Shown: positions 23,912 to 37,603 of the stretch, piece after piece
Layout: the number at the start of each line of letters is the position of its first letter
Position numbering within the stretch: the stretch's first letter is position 1
Assembly: GCA_023079485.1 (NCBI GenBank)
Contig: CM041115.1
Location: 23,986,863-24,050,862, forward strand
Origin: Archilochus colubris
Lineage: Eukaryota; Chordata; Aves; Apodiformes; Trochilidae
Direction: 5' to 3'
Length of the DNA stretch: 64,000 nucleotides
Program-made: the position numbers and the translations under genes
The notes under the pieces: model-generated
The model's input: the letters and a program-made list of their open reading frames with translations, nothing else
Databases searched by the model: none
Told to the model about the DNA's origin: nothing

Positions 23912-25503
23912 CTTCAGCTGTAGCTGAAGATGGTGAATGGATTTTATTGTCTGGAAAATGAGAATCTCTATGTGTCTGTGTGTGTGTGCAAGGAAAGGAA
24001 TGAAAGTCAACGTGGTAGCAATTTCTTTGGGACATTCAGAAGCACAGCCTGCTTGCTGAAAAGGCCAAGCAATGCTTTTATCACCAACATCATTGCAGTG
24101 CACTCTGTGACTCATCCAAGAGAAGCCACCTGATAAGACAACCAAAAGAAAAGTCGTAGGAAAACTGAATGATCAGCAGTTACATTTCCAAAAAACGAAT
24201 GACAAAAAATTGCTGCAGCAAAACAGGCTTTATGGTCTGGTCTGCAAGTGAATAGCCTTTTTCCAAAAAATGACTGTTAACTGACATGGTCAGGATCAGA
24301 TGCTTCAAGAGAAGCAAAATAGTCATGTTTTTGGCCAATTGTGCAATACAGTGTGGTATGGGGAGAATTATCTTCACAATTTATATGGGGATCAACTTGT
24401 GTCCAGAGACATAAGGACTAATAGCTCTCACAAGGTTTATTTTAGCCTAGCACAGCAACAAATGCTCATGTTGTAAATACAGATGTTGACTTAACCTGTT
24501 TTTAGCTCAAAACTGGGTAACAACACCCTGTAGGACAGAATTCCAAAAGTTATACAGGTGTACTTTCCCTTGGCAATTTTAAATGCGCTCAATATTGAAT
24601 GCCTTCTTATGTAGAGGGTCTGAACATTCCATACCTTAGAAATACATCTATCGCCTTATAGTAAAACACACTGGGAAAAAAAAAGAAGATTATGTACTGA
24701 TCCACCATATTAGGACTGCTTAGCAAGGCACTTAGGTACTGGTTAAATGAAACTTGTAAAGTAGGATTTAAGATGGCTAGCAAGTAAATAGCCTTTTAAA
24801 TTGTTTTTTTAAACTAGATTAGTAAAGTCTGCCTTAATCTCTTTTCAAGTGAAATAATTGGTTAGTACCTTCTGACACTTTTCTCTGAGCCATTTCTACT
24901 ATGATAAAATGACAAGGCAGTATTTCAGGTATGATAATTGCATTTTTTTTTTCTATTGTCACAGTATGAATAGTATTAATGAGATGCACATTGAGTGGAC
25001 TGTCTTTTAGTACATATCTGAAGTGATGCCTAGCTCTTCTCCTGTCACTTTATACAAATTGCTGAAAGTTATTCCTCTGCCCCCCTTTGTCCACAGTCAG
25101 CACACAGATGAGTCTTCTGGTATTGCTAAATTAAGAAGCTTATAAAAATTTTTGTTTTGTTAAAGTAAATTATGGTAAGTGTAATCTGCAAACTCAATAC
25201 TGAATTTGTCAAACAGCATTGAAAATGACTGTAGCAACTCATGTGCCTTTTTACATTGACCCTCCTTAAACTCAGCCCCCACTGCCTTCAGTGACATGCA
25301 GTGATCCTGTGTCTCCCACCCCTACCAACACCACAGCAGGGGTCTTCAGCCCTCTCAGAAAAGTAGTATTGTTTGAGAACTGAAGCGAGTATGAGACACC
25401 TAACTTATGCATTACAAGAGACATGGGACTGCTAATACATATTTTAACTAACAAAAACTAAAAACTGAGAACTGAAATCTTTTATGATACCTTTTTCTTT
25501 TTC

Positions 25504-25524
25504 TTTTTTTTTTTTTTTTTTTTT
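25504..25524. repeat. Poly(T) tract in the probable 3' UTR
   Basis: About 21 T in a row preceded by TTCTTTTTC. Simple repeat with no further signal. Confidence 0.85.
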
Positions 25525-27392
25525 CCTCTCTCATGTCCATGACCTGAGGTGATAAGTGGATGCTACTAACCACCAGGGTTAGTACAGTTTGTATGTTCCT
25601 TTCACACTACAGATTGATCCGCAGGCTGGGATATGCTGCACTGTGCCAGGGAAGACAGTTTCACTTCATAAATATTTTTCCTTCATCACTAATTTTGGAC
25701 AACTCTGCTTCAATCTCTGTATACAAAGTGAAGTAAAGAGCTTACAATACCTCTGCAGTAAAAAATTTGTTTCATAGAGGTTCTTCATCATTTCCTGAAT
25801 CTGCCATGGATTCTTCCCGGGACTTTGTTGGGCTTTGCTTGAAGTATTTGCTCGAAGTGGTTTGTAAATTTGTTAAATGGTTCCACTGTCATTGCTCCAA
25901 TTTAAAGTGGTCCTTTAGGATCTGTGACTTTGTGTAGTATTCTCATATGTACCAGTTAAGAAACACAAACCAACTAAAAGTAAAAATAATTAAAACAACC
26001 AAAAACATACACAGATACAAAATGACCCATCACTATGGCAAAGAATGCAGTGATACGGATTTATCCACAGCATCACAATCTTTTGGAAGACTACTGAAAT
26101 ATGACAGACCACGCGAGAACTGGTTACAGTGTTTGCAATGAAAGCCACTCCTTACTTCTTCAGGGTGTTCCAAGGTAGAGCATTATGTACTTGCATGCAG
26201 CTTGTTGCTTATTAAATCATTGCCTTTAGTCTGCATTCTCAGACTCAGGCACAGACAAATAGAACATATTTACTACTTTAGGAGGATGTGTGGTGTGCAT
26301 AGTGTCCATCTGTTGTCAGTCCTCAAATATTGACTGAAAAGAAAATTAACTATAAGGTTTACATCCAATCTCATGCTTTCCTGGATGTTGTTATCTGCCT
26401 GTGGGCTTTTCTGAATTATTGCTGGATACCATAAGCCAAGTGTGTGATATTTTACTATCCCACTATTTCAAAACAGGCTTTTGACTACTCTAATAGTGAT
26501 AGGTTTCAATTGTCAAGTCACAGGAGGGGTGTTTTGTAATCAAGCCAACTTTTTTGAATTTAAATAAGAAATTTACAGAAAGAGTCCACTATTTGAGTTA
26601 GTGGTTTTCTCTCCAATGAGACTGTGAAAAGTAGGTATGAATAAATGCAAGGTCAGTCTGGAGCACTTACAGTGGTTTTGTGACCACAAAACAAAGACTA
26701 AGCTTAACACATTAACATTACACATTGTGTCAGTGCTAGAAAAAGGCAAAACTTGGACAAGGATGTCATTGTCAGCTAAATGTACAGAAAAAGAAACTTA
26801 TTGCAGAATATCTGTGAGCCTTTCTTTCTTCAAGCTTTTCCTCAGTCATTTGAGGAAAAACATGTTTTCTTGTGATCTTTTGTGTGCTACCTACAAGTGA
26901 TCGATCGCTGAAAGCACACCCTAAACCAACCCTACACTGTGTGTAAGTGGCTGACTTCTTAGAGCTCTGAGCTACACCTTGCCCTTCCTGCTGTTGCTAC
27001 CCTTCCGTGCTCTCTTGGGGCTTTCACCGCCTAGAGGTAGTTATGTTTCCTAGATCTAGAGTTTGGGTGTCAGTCCAAAATCTTTGTATCTCCTGATGAG
27101 TTACACAAGAGACAGTCAACCCTGTAAGGGAAAGTTTACCCCAGGATTGGATCCTGTACACACCTATGCTCACATGGACAAAGGACTGGTATTTGAGACA
27201 TTCTTACCCTCATTCTGCTTATAGTCTGCTGAATTCATCTCAGGCCAACAATTCTAACTTTGTGCCTCTGCATTTACCTCTTCTGAGACTTCTGCAAGTG
27301 CTAAGAACAGGTAAGTTATGGGATTCTTTCACTTAGTAGCAACACCTACAACATAGATATATATACCTCTTTGCAAAGATTTTATTTTATAC

Positions 27393-27398
27393 AATAAA
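27393..27398 (+). terminator. Candidate polyadenylation signal AATAAA
   Basis: AATAAA lies about 3.5 kb past the stop codon, with a TTTTTGTGT-type element about 35 nt downstream, as expected around a cleavage site. It is the likely end of the + strand gene but not proven. Confidence 0.35.
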
Positions 27399-27420
27399 GA
27401 GGGCTTGCTAATCACACTAC

Positions 27421-30400
27421 AAAAGCATTTTTGTGTATCCCATAGTAGTCCACTTGCTTGTTAGCTGGGTTCTTTCATTAGCAGCTAGACCTGACCTGCT
27501 GTTTTCTACACTGCATTTCTAACCAATATCCCTAATCTTGTAACCTGTGTTCTGACTGAGCTCATTATATTGAAGATGTCGGTAGGAAAAACAAAAACCA
27601 ACAAACTACCATTTAAGTTGCCAAATCAATCACCTTTACACAGGTGCATGTTGAGCTGAAGAGATAGCACATTTTCTTTCTGTAAAGCCTGTTACTTCAT
27701 AGCTCCCTAGAAAGTTGATAGAAAACAACATAAAACATATATAACATAAACATAACATCGATGTGATGCATATGTTCTGTGTACGTTAAGTATTCATGAA
27801 GCAACTGTGTGTTTTATTTTAAATTGAGTTTGATAGATGGCTGTGTCAATACTTATGTCCAGATTATTTAAAAGTCAATTAAAACGTGAATTTTAGGGCA
27901 TTCCATGGTTGCTTGTGTGTCTTATTTACATTGCACAAAGGAGCAAAGCCTTCAGAAACACAGATTCATTTGAGCACACCATCTGGTAAAAACAGGTGTA
28001 GTACCAATTAAAATCCACTTGAGGATACTGCTTCTCTGGATTAAGTATTTAGAAGCAGAAAGTTGTCAGAGTAAATTTTATACTTCCAGTGCATATCCAT
28101 ATTAGTTTCCTTTCTTACCTAAAAATATTCAGAAAGCAATAACAGACTACATATACTGTCAAACTAAACATACAGATACAGAGCCAGTGTGTCAGATGTT
28201 CTTTCCTTGATGTGCTTCTTTATTTCTCTCCTGGACTTATCTCCTTGATAGTTGTGGGCTGACCTTGGCTGGATGCCAGGTGCCCACCAATCTGCTGTCA
28301 TTCCCCTTTTCAGTAGCACAAGGTTGGAAGAGACAGTAAGATGGAAAAATATCTCACAGGTACAGATGAAGGCACTTTAAGGTGCACGTGGAAGCAAAGG
28401 AAAACAAGATTTATTCTCAACTTCCCATCAGCAGATGAGGTTTAGCCTGGGTAGCAGGGCTTGAGTATGCACAGTGGTTGCTCCAAAAGACAAATATAGT
28501 AACAAATACCTGCCCCTCCTCACCTCTCATCCTTTTCCCTAGTTATTGCTGAGCAGATGTCATATGGTATGACCTATTCCTTTGGTCAGTTTGGGTCAGA
28601 CATCCTGGCTATATCCCATTCCATATATCATATATCCCATACCATATAAGATACACACCACATATCTTGCCTCCTGGGTAAGGGTGGAATGTTGGAGACA
28701 CACCACCTTTCTAGTTCCTAGTAAAAAGCACTTTGCTATGGGGAAAAGTAAGTCCATATTAGCCAGAACCCAGTACAACAGTACAAGTGAGACAACCACT
28801 GCTGTCCCAGCTGGTAACAACTTAAATAACACACTTTACTTTTCTAGTAAAATCCCAAAAGCAGCTATTTCCTCAATGAGGATATCAGAATGTACTTGAC
28901 GTTCTTCATAAAATACTAGCACTACATTTACTACATATGTAGAATGGAAAAGATGTGCATTCAAGAATGCCCCCACATATCGCCCAATGATACGCACATT
29001 TTTAATTTAATAAAGGTTGCCTTAGTCAACCCAGATGCAGTGCATGAAACTGTAAAGAACCTGGAACAAGACCATTTTCTGTGTGCACACCTCTTGAGTT
29101 CTAGTTTGCAGCCTTTAATACTGAAAGCCCTCCACAGAGCACTAGAAGCAGGTAACTGAGCATGTTTATTGTTTGGCTTTTTTTCCCCCTCAAAGGTTCA
29201 GGCCAGGTAGGCACTGGTAAAAGCTCAAAGGCAGCCCGACTGCTTAACAAACTTAATGTTTGCCTGCATTACTATTTTAGTAAACGGTGCCCCTACCCCT
29301 ACCCTTTATCTCATTTTTTTCTTTGTTCCACAGGCTTTACACACAAGATCCTAGTTTTTCTTGCATTTTTGACAACTTGGCATTAGCTGCTACTCTCAAA
29401 TTTTCTTTTAAAAAAAAATATTTAAAGCTAGTCCTGCCAGTCTTGCATTTCAAGAACAAAGACCCATGAGCAAAACCCCTGAACAGATGGTATCTATAGG
29501 GAATATAATCCCTAACAGAAACTTTAAGCTTTCAAGTGCATCCAAAGCATGTTAGGATCACTAAAAATAAATTACTCCTGTCTAACCCTCCTTCTCTCTG
29601 GACAAACAAAAACTTTACTAATGCAAAGTAAGCATATATTTGCTTACATTCAGTACTGAAAAACTCATACATTGCAAGAAACATTGCATTCGATCTTCAG
29701 ATAAAGTAATTTATTGTAAAGTTTCCTGAAAAATGACAAGCAGGAATTTCAGTTGTTATCTCTATATTCATATTACATCAAGTTAGATGAAGTACCATGC
29801 AATGCAGATTATCAAGGTAATAAACCAAGCTTGCAGTTTTTCAGTTTCCTCTAACTTCAAAACCCAGGTTCACAATATTTTCATAAATCTTTATTATTTT
29901 TCTACACAAAAATTACAAGAGACTGTCCACATACAGATAAAAGCACCGTATTATTACATTCAGGCTTAGTATTCTATCTTTTTAATTTGTGCTTGTTTGT
30001 TTCTTATTGAGTAATCTTGCATAGACTGCCACTGGTCTCAGGCTGGCTGGAACAATTCTTCCTAGAAAACAGTAAACACAGAGTGAGATCTGACACATGT
30101 AGCATACAGCTGCTTTCGGCAACATTCTCTACATTGCCCAGACTGGTATAAAGGTACAAGATCAGCTTTGCCCTCATCCCTCTGGATAAAGTCAAAAGCG
30201 AAAATCTGCAAATGTATTTTTTGAAAAGCCTATCTGCAAGAGGCCACTCACTCATTTAAGCAAGATTTCACATCCTAGGTACAAGTTCATGGCAGTACTA
30301 ACACCTTCTAGCTGGTAGGAATCAGTAGAAAGTTTTCTATTAGTAATTCATGCACACATCTGTGCATTATAGGACAGTTTAAGAAAACAGTAGGCCAATA

Positions 30401-31262
30401 ATGGAAGTATTTAATAACTTTAAGTTGAAAAACAAGTAGCAGCTCTGTTATTAGATACAATGCTCATAGTGGATTACACATGCATGTATCTTCCAGTGTC
30501 TGACAGGTTCATAAAAACAGAGTGCCCATCTTATTTTCCAGCCTTGCAAAATCACCTGTGCCTACAGTGCTAGAGGTCTGGGATGGAATTCACTGCTTCA
30601 TTTTCCATTATGAAGCAGGTAAAGCATTATGTGCCTCTGCGTTTTTCATATTGCTCAAACAAATTTACACATTTGAATGCATGAAACTTTCTGTTTCTAA
30701 AGTTTTTAAGGGTATTGTGACAAATTCAAAGTAATTTTGTCACTTCACTGAAGATTTGTAACCTTCTTTCCTGCAAAGAAAAGAACAGTGATGTAGAGGA
30801 TCTTCCATCACTTGAGCTTATTCTGTATGAACTTGTTAATGCAAAATACTAAGCCATTTAATTTTTTCAAAAAAAGTTATTTGTATAATATCTCATTGGA
30901 AATGGCATACCAACTCCACATCAACCACTATGGTAGTTTCTGGGATGCCACTTTCTGAGTATCTGTCTTCAACATGAACAACTATTGGATCAAACTTCCT
31001 TTAGAACTTGACTCAGCTCAGTCTGCACAGCTTGGCTTGAGAGCTTGTGAGCTGCTGCCAAATAATTCATCTGCCTTATCACAGCTGTGATCACATTTTT
31101 AAAGCTACTACTGCAAACACCAGATGATTCTACAATCTATGTTTCTTTTCTGTAGTAGTTAGTACAGTACTATTGATTTCTAGCACAGTGATAAAAAAGC
31201 AACAAAACTGTTATATTCAAAATCCTCAGTACCACAAAGGGCTCATTAATGGGTGCCAAGTG
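27421..31262. other. Intergenic or 3' region between convergent units
   Basis: AT-rich, with no transposon recognised. A small block of CCATAT/CATATATCCCATACC-type repeats lies at 28610-28660. On the minus strand, AATAAA signals sit at 29890-29895 and 29710-29715, which could serve a minus-strand transcript from the CpG island. Confidence 0.4.
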
Positions 31263-33875
31263 CTACTTTGATTCTTCCTCAGACTTCTCCGTAACTGTTA
31301 CCTCTTCCATGTAGTCTTGAACAATATTTATAGTTCTTCCCTGGAAATATTACTGTGCAGCAGCACTCTCCACCAAGTCTCTAGCAGAGCTGGAAGTTTT
31401 GTTGTTTTGAAACAACAAAAACAAGAACACAAACAAATATGCAAAAGGTATTTGCATTCTTTTTGTGTCCTGGAACATGCAAAGTTTCTCCTGCAAAATG
31501 AGGTTTAAGTGAGGGATAGTTGCACAAAATGTGTGAGCAGGACATCTTTTAATGGTCTTCTACTCCAGTCTACCCTTCCTTCATCACCACTACACCTCCC
31601 TGTGTTTGTGCAGTAAGTCTGTTTAAAGTTATAAAAGTCAGCTGCTGCTGCTAAAAAACATTTATTTTCCTGAGTACTTCTCAATTTATTCAACAGGAAC
31701 TGCAGTCTCTAGCATGGGTTGCAGCATTGCAACCCTTTCTAATTCACAAGACAACCAGTCATTTCTTCAGTGTGACCTGAAACTTAAGCTTGTACTCTGA
31801 ATTCAACCTTTGATTTAGTTTTTATAAATTTAGAGTAGGCTAATAGTTTACTTAGTATGGTTTATATGCCCTGAAATGCAGGTAAGTAGCCATAATGATC
31901 TCTCAGTACTGGATTATTCTTACCTCACATTTCCAATGCTGACCCAGATGTTGCTGGCTTTGAGGCTTGGATTACTTGTTGTGTCCCTGGGTACACAGCT
32001 TACACAAGCCACAGTCTCAGCACTGAAGAAATCTTTGATAATACATAGAGTTTTCATTGATGTTTTGTTCGTACCACTGAATTTCATGTTGACTTGCACT
32101 ACTAACTTTTGGATATTGTCCACTTTTCCAAGATTTTATAGTGGAAAAAGCATTCTGCATACAGGACTCTGAGCTTTCGTGTTTTGTCAGTCTTTGAAAG
32201 TTTTCAGTCCCTGTGTTCTGAACTGTTTCACAGTATCATCCCCAAAAACAAACATGGAAAAATATAGGCTCCTGTTGGACACACTGGAAGCCACAGACTG
32301 CTTTTAATAATCCACTCATACCAAATGTTTTACTTTAGGGTTTACACTTTGCTTTTGTTGATGAGAACAGTCATCAGGCTGATCTCACTCTCAGTGATTC
32401 AGTTCTAATTTCTGCTCTAAAGTTATTCTGCCAAACTTCTTTTTCTACAGAAAGTTGGCTTCACTTAAAGTCAAGGCTGAAGAACACCTCTGCACAAGAA
32501 ATACTGTCACTCACCTCATAAGACAGTTGCAGGGCAGCCGGGGAATCAGTACTTTGTAACTTTTTCTTGTATTCCCGTCTCATGCTCAGTGTTTTCCCAC
32601 AGCTGTCTGTGAGGTTCTGAACTTCCAGCAAAAGACACTAGAACACTGTAAAATGGCAATTATAATTTTACTTTTTTGCCTTTAAGAACCATCAGATTCT
32701 TCATTTAAAACTGAAGCATAATATTTACTATGTAACTGCTCATTCATACAAATTTTAGAGATTTTTTTTTTGTCCTTGCAAAGACAGGGAGATGAAAAGT
32801 ACATAATCAACTCCTTTAACAGTCTGAGCAAGAGTTCCTGTTTGCCTTTCTTGACACCACATTCATTCTGGTCAGGAATGAATGGGCAACACAAAGGCAA
32901 AAATGTAAGTATTAGAAATTACAATCTCTGCAAAATTAAGGAAACCTCACATGAAAAAAATTAAATAACAGGCAACCACTTATAATTCTCAAATAAAGTT
33001 TGATAAAGAGCAAGCATTTAATAAGAAAAGTCAAGCGCACCACATTGTTGAGAAATCTTGTGGTCATGCTGGTTCTTGCTTACAGACATCAACAGACTTC
33101 CACTGCTTCCATCTGAAAAATAAGAGAGCACACAGCTTCATCTAGAAGGGACTGAGATAATCGATAAATACAAGGAGCTTCACAAGACTTACTTGAAATA
33201 GTTGCCTGATTTCAAAGAACAGGCAGCAACATCTAGGCCCACCAGTCCTGAAAAAAAACAAAGCCCCAGTCATCCCTATCAGCACGCTTTAAGCCCAACT
33301 CATCCACACTCTGGAAAAACTATTTCTTTAAAACAGGTGGCCTTTCAATCGAGGCATATGGTGTATTAAAGACTATGCAGTCGCATGGCAAGACTGCCCA
33401 CAAGAGTTCAACACCAACCAGCTAGAAAACTCGGTCTTCTAAAATGGGAGCCTTTAGAGAGCTCTCTCAAGGAGCACTAAGAAGCACACATGGTAAACTT
33501 CAAAACTAGGAATTCCAGAAGACGGAGGCGCACGGATTCACTCAATGGTTTGTTTGATGGAGACAAGGAGGAAGGAAACGTGATTCGTGTGTTAAAGCGT
33601 CACCTCAGCTCCAACCAGGCCCTTCAACGGGGCCCGGGGATGGCAACACGAGGCTCTCAGGGGGCGCCTCAAGGCCCGCTGCCGCCGCCACCCCCGCCCG
33701 TTAACTCACTCAGCCGGCCCCGGGTCCCCGCCCCGCTCCCTTCGGCGCGCACCTTGACCTGTCCGGCCGCCGTCAGGAGATCGGTGCGGCTCGGTACTGC
33801 CAGGGTACCCCGGTACCTGGGCCCGGCCCGGCAGAAGGAGTGCTGGCGAACCCGCCTCGTCCCCACCGCACCCAT
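31263..33875 (-). other. Candidate minus-strand small gene (5 phase-compatible exons)
   Basis: Candidate exons on the minus strand are 33875-33710, 33247-33193, 33112-33084, 32621-32515 and 31340-31263. They join in matching phases to 144 codons plus TAG. The start ATG has a GCCGGGATGG context inside a CpG island. Peptide pieces include MGAVGTRRVRQHSFCRAGPR, LVGLDVAACSLKSGNYF, QNLTDSCGKTLSMRREYKKK and a C-terminus with EEVTVTEKSEEESK. Donors are good (GA|GTGAGT, AA|GTAAGT, GAG|GTGAGT), but the exon-4 acceptor (GCTGGAAG) is weak. Other exons (31924-32022, ending at 30061-29982) can also be chained. No family was recognised; a noncoding transcript is possible. Confidence 0.3.
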
Positions 33876-34350
33876 CCCGGCCACGCGGCGGCTCCCTACA
33901 GCTCCCTACGGCCTCAGCACGCTCCGGCGAGGGGAACAACTGCCCCTGCCGCTCCCAGCCTGCTTCCAGAGGGCCGAACCACTGCGCTCTGGGGAGGGGG
34001 GGGAACACCATCACACGCGGTGAGCCAGCTCCACGGGCAGCGGGGACGCCTGGGGGGAAACCCAACCCTCTCCCCCCTGCGTGCACACGGCGATGGAAGC
34101 GCCCGAGGGGTAGGGGGCGGGGCCCCCGCCACAGGCGCATGCCCACTGCCGTGGCGCTGCCGGTCGGAGCGCTGTGGCGGGTGGGAACTGGGGTTGGAGC
34201 GTGGCCGGTGTGCTCGGTCCCCTGAGGGGGGAGCAGGCGGCTTCGCTTACGCTGCAGCGCCTCTGCCGCGGGCTTGGGTGCTGAAATGTCCGCGGTGAAA
34301 AATTTATCGGTGTAACTGTTCTGCTGCGGCAAGGGTGCTGCCGTAATGAG
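33600..34350. promoter_or_regulatory. CpG island, probable promoter
   Basis: About 750 bp of strongly GC-rich, CpG-dense DNA in an otherwise AT-rich window, with a GGGGGCGGGGCCCCC Sp1-like box at 34113-34127. It lies at the start of the candidate minus-strand exon chain. Long frames on both strands through it are composition artefacts. It may be bidirectional. Confidence 0.8.
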
Positions 34351-35827
34351 TCCTGCGAGCTGAGCGCAGCAGGGTGGCTTTCAGCAGTACTTGCCCGGCT
34401 TGTCTGAGCCTTGCCCCTGGTGATACCAGGGGGAATGTCTCTCGTGCCTGAAGCTCTCCTTTCCCAAGCTTTCCAGCTGCAGAGGCAGTGTCCTCAGGGC
34501 AGCGCTCTGGAGGAGTCGCATGGTGGGAGATGAGGCTGCTGCTCACCGGCCGCACTCCAGGCCCTTCAGAGTGTGCTGGGTCTGCGTTTGTGCAGTAGCT
34601 CTCGTGAAAGGAGGATGAAATTCGTCGTGAGACAACAGAACATAAACATCCTGCTCCTGTGTGGTGTTACTCATTTGTGGTCGTGTCCTGCTTATCAGAT
34701 GGAGGAGCACGTGCAAAGCAACCAAACCCGGTTCAGGCAGGGCTGAAATAGCCCTGGACATTTACCACTTGAAATGCATATAGAGGCTTGATGTCGAGTG
34801 CACAATTTCCATTATTTGCTGACCCTGGAAGTCGAGGTAGTAAATAACCATGTTTGAAAGACGAAAGGGTGGAACAGCAGTTACATGCACCGCAGGAATT
34901 AGCTGGGACCATTCTGTCTGGAGAAAAAGCATAATACCAGCTGTAAAGTTAGCTAAGACCTGTCCAGCTTTCTTACCTGCCTTGCTCTGCTTCTTACAGC
35001 TGCTGTGGTTTGCTTGCTTCTACCTCCTCCTTAGCTGGGAACAGCAGAGAGAGTGGTTGGGTCTGATGTCCATAAGGAATGACTGAAAAATCACTTTTGC
35101 AGGACAGCCTAATGTATGACATCTTAGCTAACAAGATGATGATTAAAAGGCTGCAAAATGTCCCAGTGTTTTAGAAGAGGCATGATTTTATTTAACCTTG
35201 GTAGTTGTGGGGAAAAAAAAGAGAAATAAAAGGCCAAGGGGCAAGCAAATGTCACCAGTCACAGCTTTTGGAGAAGTCTGCAGCCTTGGAAGACAGCAGC
35301 ATTTTTCCTTCGGTACTTCAGGCTCATTTTTTTTTTTTACAGAAATTAGTTTTTTGGGTCATAATGCTCTATTTATAGCAAAAGTTTATAGCAAAACTAA
35401 CAAATACTGTTAACATTAATTTTAAGTAGATTCCCTTTGAGTAGCTTTGGCTTGTCATTTAAAGTTGTGTTTTCTTGATAAATATGGCTGTCTGAAGCTT
35501 AATGTATGCATAAAGGACATCACCTTAAGTAAAGTGATATTTAAAATCCAGAGGTAGTTGGTCTTGCAGAAGACATGAATCAGATTGTTGCTCATAGTCA
35601 ATCTAGTAAATCAGAGGAGATCTCATTCTCTGTATTGCTAATGCAGGAAGTCAGGTGGTTGATTTGCATCTCAGTTACAACTGGGAGAAGTTTTAAGTCA
35701 TATTGACCTAGCTCAGATTTTGATAACATAAGCGAACAGGATAGTAAAGAAAGAACCTTTAATGTTTGAGACAATTGTTATTTGTGACAGTTTTTATTTT
35801 TGCCTGGGAATTTAGAAGAGCTCCAAC
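34351..35827. other. Flank downstream of the CpG island
   Basis: GC content falls quickly. No exon or repeat family could be supported. The + strand frame 34850-35086 has no splice or homology support. Confidence 0.4.
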
Positions 35828-36250
35828 AGAATCATAGAATTGGAATGGTTTTGGTTGGAAGGGGCCTTAAAGATCATCTAGTCCCAACCCCTCTGCATGG
35901 ACGGGGACATCTCCCATCACAGCTCTTTCAGCCTGGCCTTGAATACTTCCAGGGATGAGGCATCCACAACTTCCTGCACAACCTGTACCAGCATCTTACC
36001 ACCCTCACTGAAGAATTTTTTCCTAATGTCTAGACTAAATCTACCCTCTTCCAGTTTAAAACCATTACCCCTTTTCCTTTTGCCACAATTCCCCATCTTT
36101 TCTGTAGGACCCCTTCAGGTACTGGGAGGCCACTATAAGGTCTCCTTGAGGCTTCTCTTTGCTAGGCTGAACAACCCCAAATTTTCTCAGCCTGTCTTCA
36201 TAGGAGAGGTGCTCCAGACCTCTGATCATCTTTGTGATTTGACCTGAATA
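35828..36250 (-). mobile_element. CR1 3' end fragment
   Basis: Starts with agaatcatagaattgg and ggttggaaggggcc, the reverse complement of the CR1 3' tail, and continues into the C-terminal ORF2 region (minus-strand peptide ITKMIRGLEHLSYEDRLRKF, the RT C-terminal block). 5'-truncated as usual for CR1. Confidence 0.88.
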
Positions 36251-36689
36251 TATTTCTGACAAGTTAGCAATGAAAGAAATTGCTTTTGATGGCATTGACT
36301 TTAGTTCTAGAAAGTACTGCAGAGCAGCAATAGTCTCTTACTTGAATCTTATTTCCACTCCAACGTATAATCCAGTGGTTGAAAATTGACATTCTCTGAT
36401 GAGAGCTTTCTTCTCCCTGCCACACCCAGAAGCCTTATTTCCAATTATTTTAACTTCTTACAAATTTACCACCACATGCAAGGGGGAGTGAAGTTAATCT
36501 TACCCAGTTCAGCGTTCAGTCTCACTCTGTAAGCACAGTGCTGCTGAAACAATTCTGGTTGCTCAATGTTATGGTCCGAGGTAACAATGACATTTGTTTT
36601 GGATCTGCGAAACAAAGTCCAACCATAGAAAGGGTCGGGTGCAAGCAGGTTTTATTTGACAATTGACACAGGCAAAGATACAGAGCCAG

Positions 36690-36815
36690 GCAAAAGGAGG
36701 GAGAGAGGAAAAGAAGATAGAGAGAAAAAGTGGTAAGAAAGTTGTAAGAAAGAATGAGAGAGAAAAGTGGGGAAAAAAGGTAAGAAAGTGGGAAGAATGA
36801 GAGAGGGAGAGAGAG
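36690..36815 (+). repeat. Purine-rich tract (GAGA/AAAG)
   Basis: About 125 nt of nearly pure A/G on the + strand with repeated GTAAGAAAG and GAGAGAG units, inside the solo LTR near its R/U5 side. Confidence 0.8.
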
Positions 36816-37009
36816 TCACCACCAGGGATCCAGCTGTCCAGCGAGGTTCTTCAGGATGGTGCTAATTCTGGACAGAGTCCAATGCAAAACATTGGTTGGT
36901 CAAGAGGCAACCCCAGCCGCAGCCTGGACAGCCATTTATGCCTCTGAGTCCCTTTTGTTCTGAAGGGGCAGCTGTCAGTCAGCCAGGGTCGTTAGCAGGC
37001 AGGCTGCCT

Positions 37010-37330
37010 GGAGGGGAGCAGAAGGATGTAGTCCCCCACCCAGTCACCAGTTCTTATCTTCTTCCAGATGCCATTCCACCTCTGTTCCAGCCACTTTAGT
37101 TGTGCCTTCAGGGAAGCCCCAGCATTGAAGGTTGGCCCTCAGGAAAGGGGTGTAGTCTCCACCCATTCATCAGTTCCTATGGCATCTTTCCAGGTGCCAT
37201 TCCTTCTCTGTTCCAGCCCCCTTAGCCAGGTACTTCGCAAGTACAACCAAGGTAGCCCAGCCGTGCCTGGAGGGACCACCCAGCATTGAAGGCTGGCGCT
37301 CAGAAAAGGGGAGTAGTGTCCTCCCCGTTG
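37010..37330. repeat. Degenerate tandem repeat in the LTR U3 (unit about 125-160 bp)
   Basis: The blocks TCCAGATGCCATTCC / TCCAGGTGCCATTCC, the following CTCTGTTCCAGCC and CAGCATTGAAGG, and the GTAGTCTCC-like blocks recur in the same order two to three times. U3 regions often carry such enhancer-type duplications. Confidence 0.7.
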
Positions 37331-37603
37331 GCCTTATCACATCCCGAGGTGTTACCCCCTGCTCAGCTCTGGCCAGCCAGGTCCTCCACCCTAGCCAGGG
37401 CTATTAGCTTTAAAATTGGTCCTTTGAGACAGCTGCAAATCTGTGAGGTCAGACTCACACACTCATCCCTTTCAGTAGTCATTGATTCCTCGGGGCACCA
37501 GTAAACAGTCAAAATCTGAATCCATAATAAACACGTTATTTTGTTCAACTGTCTGGGCGTGTCCTTAGTTTTCCTGAGTAGGTTCCAACACTTTCTTGTA
37601 AGG

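Larger units (their letters stand above)
23912..27420 (+). other. Probable 3' untranslated region and flanking DNA
   Basis: There are no further splice-compatible exons or long frames after the TGA at 23911. The stretch is AT-rich with a T homopolymer at about 25504-25524. The first clear AATAAA followed by a U/GU-rich stretch is at 27393. A shorter UTR using a variant signal is possible. Confidence 0.4.

Noticed and set aside
29982..30061. Minus-strand terminal exon RIVPASLRPVAVYARLLNKK
   Set aside because: Open with a stop and a nearby polyadenylation signal, but no upstream exon ends in the required phase. Kept only as an alternative in the minus-gene finding.
33706..34332. Long frames on both strands in the GC-rich region
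   Set aside because: GC-rich DNA lacks stop codons; the frames overlap each other and show no domain.
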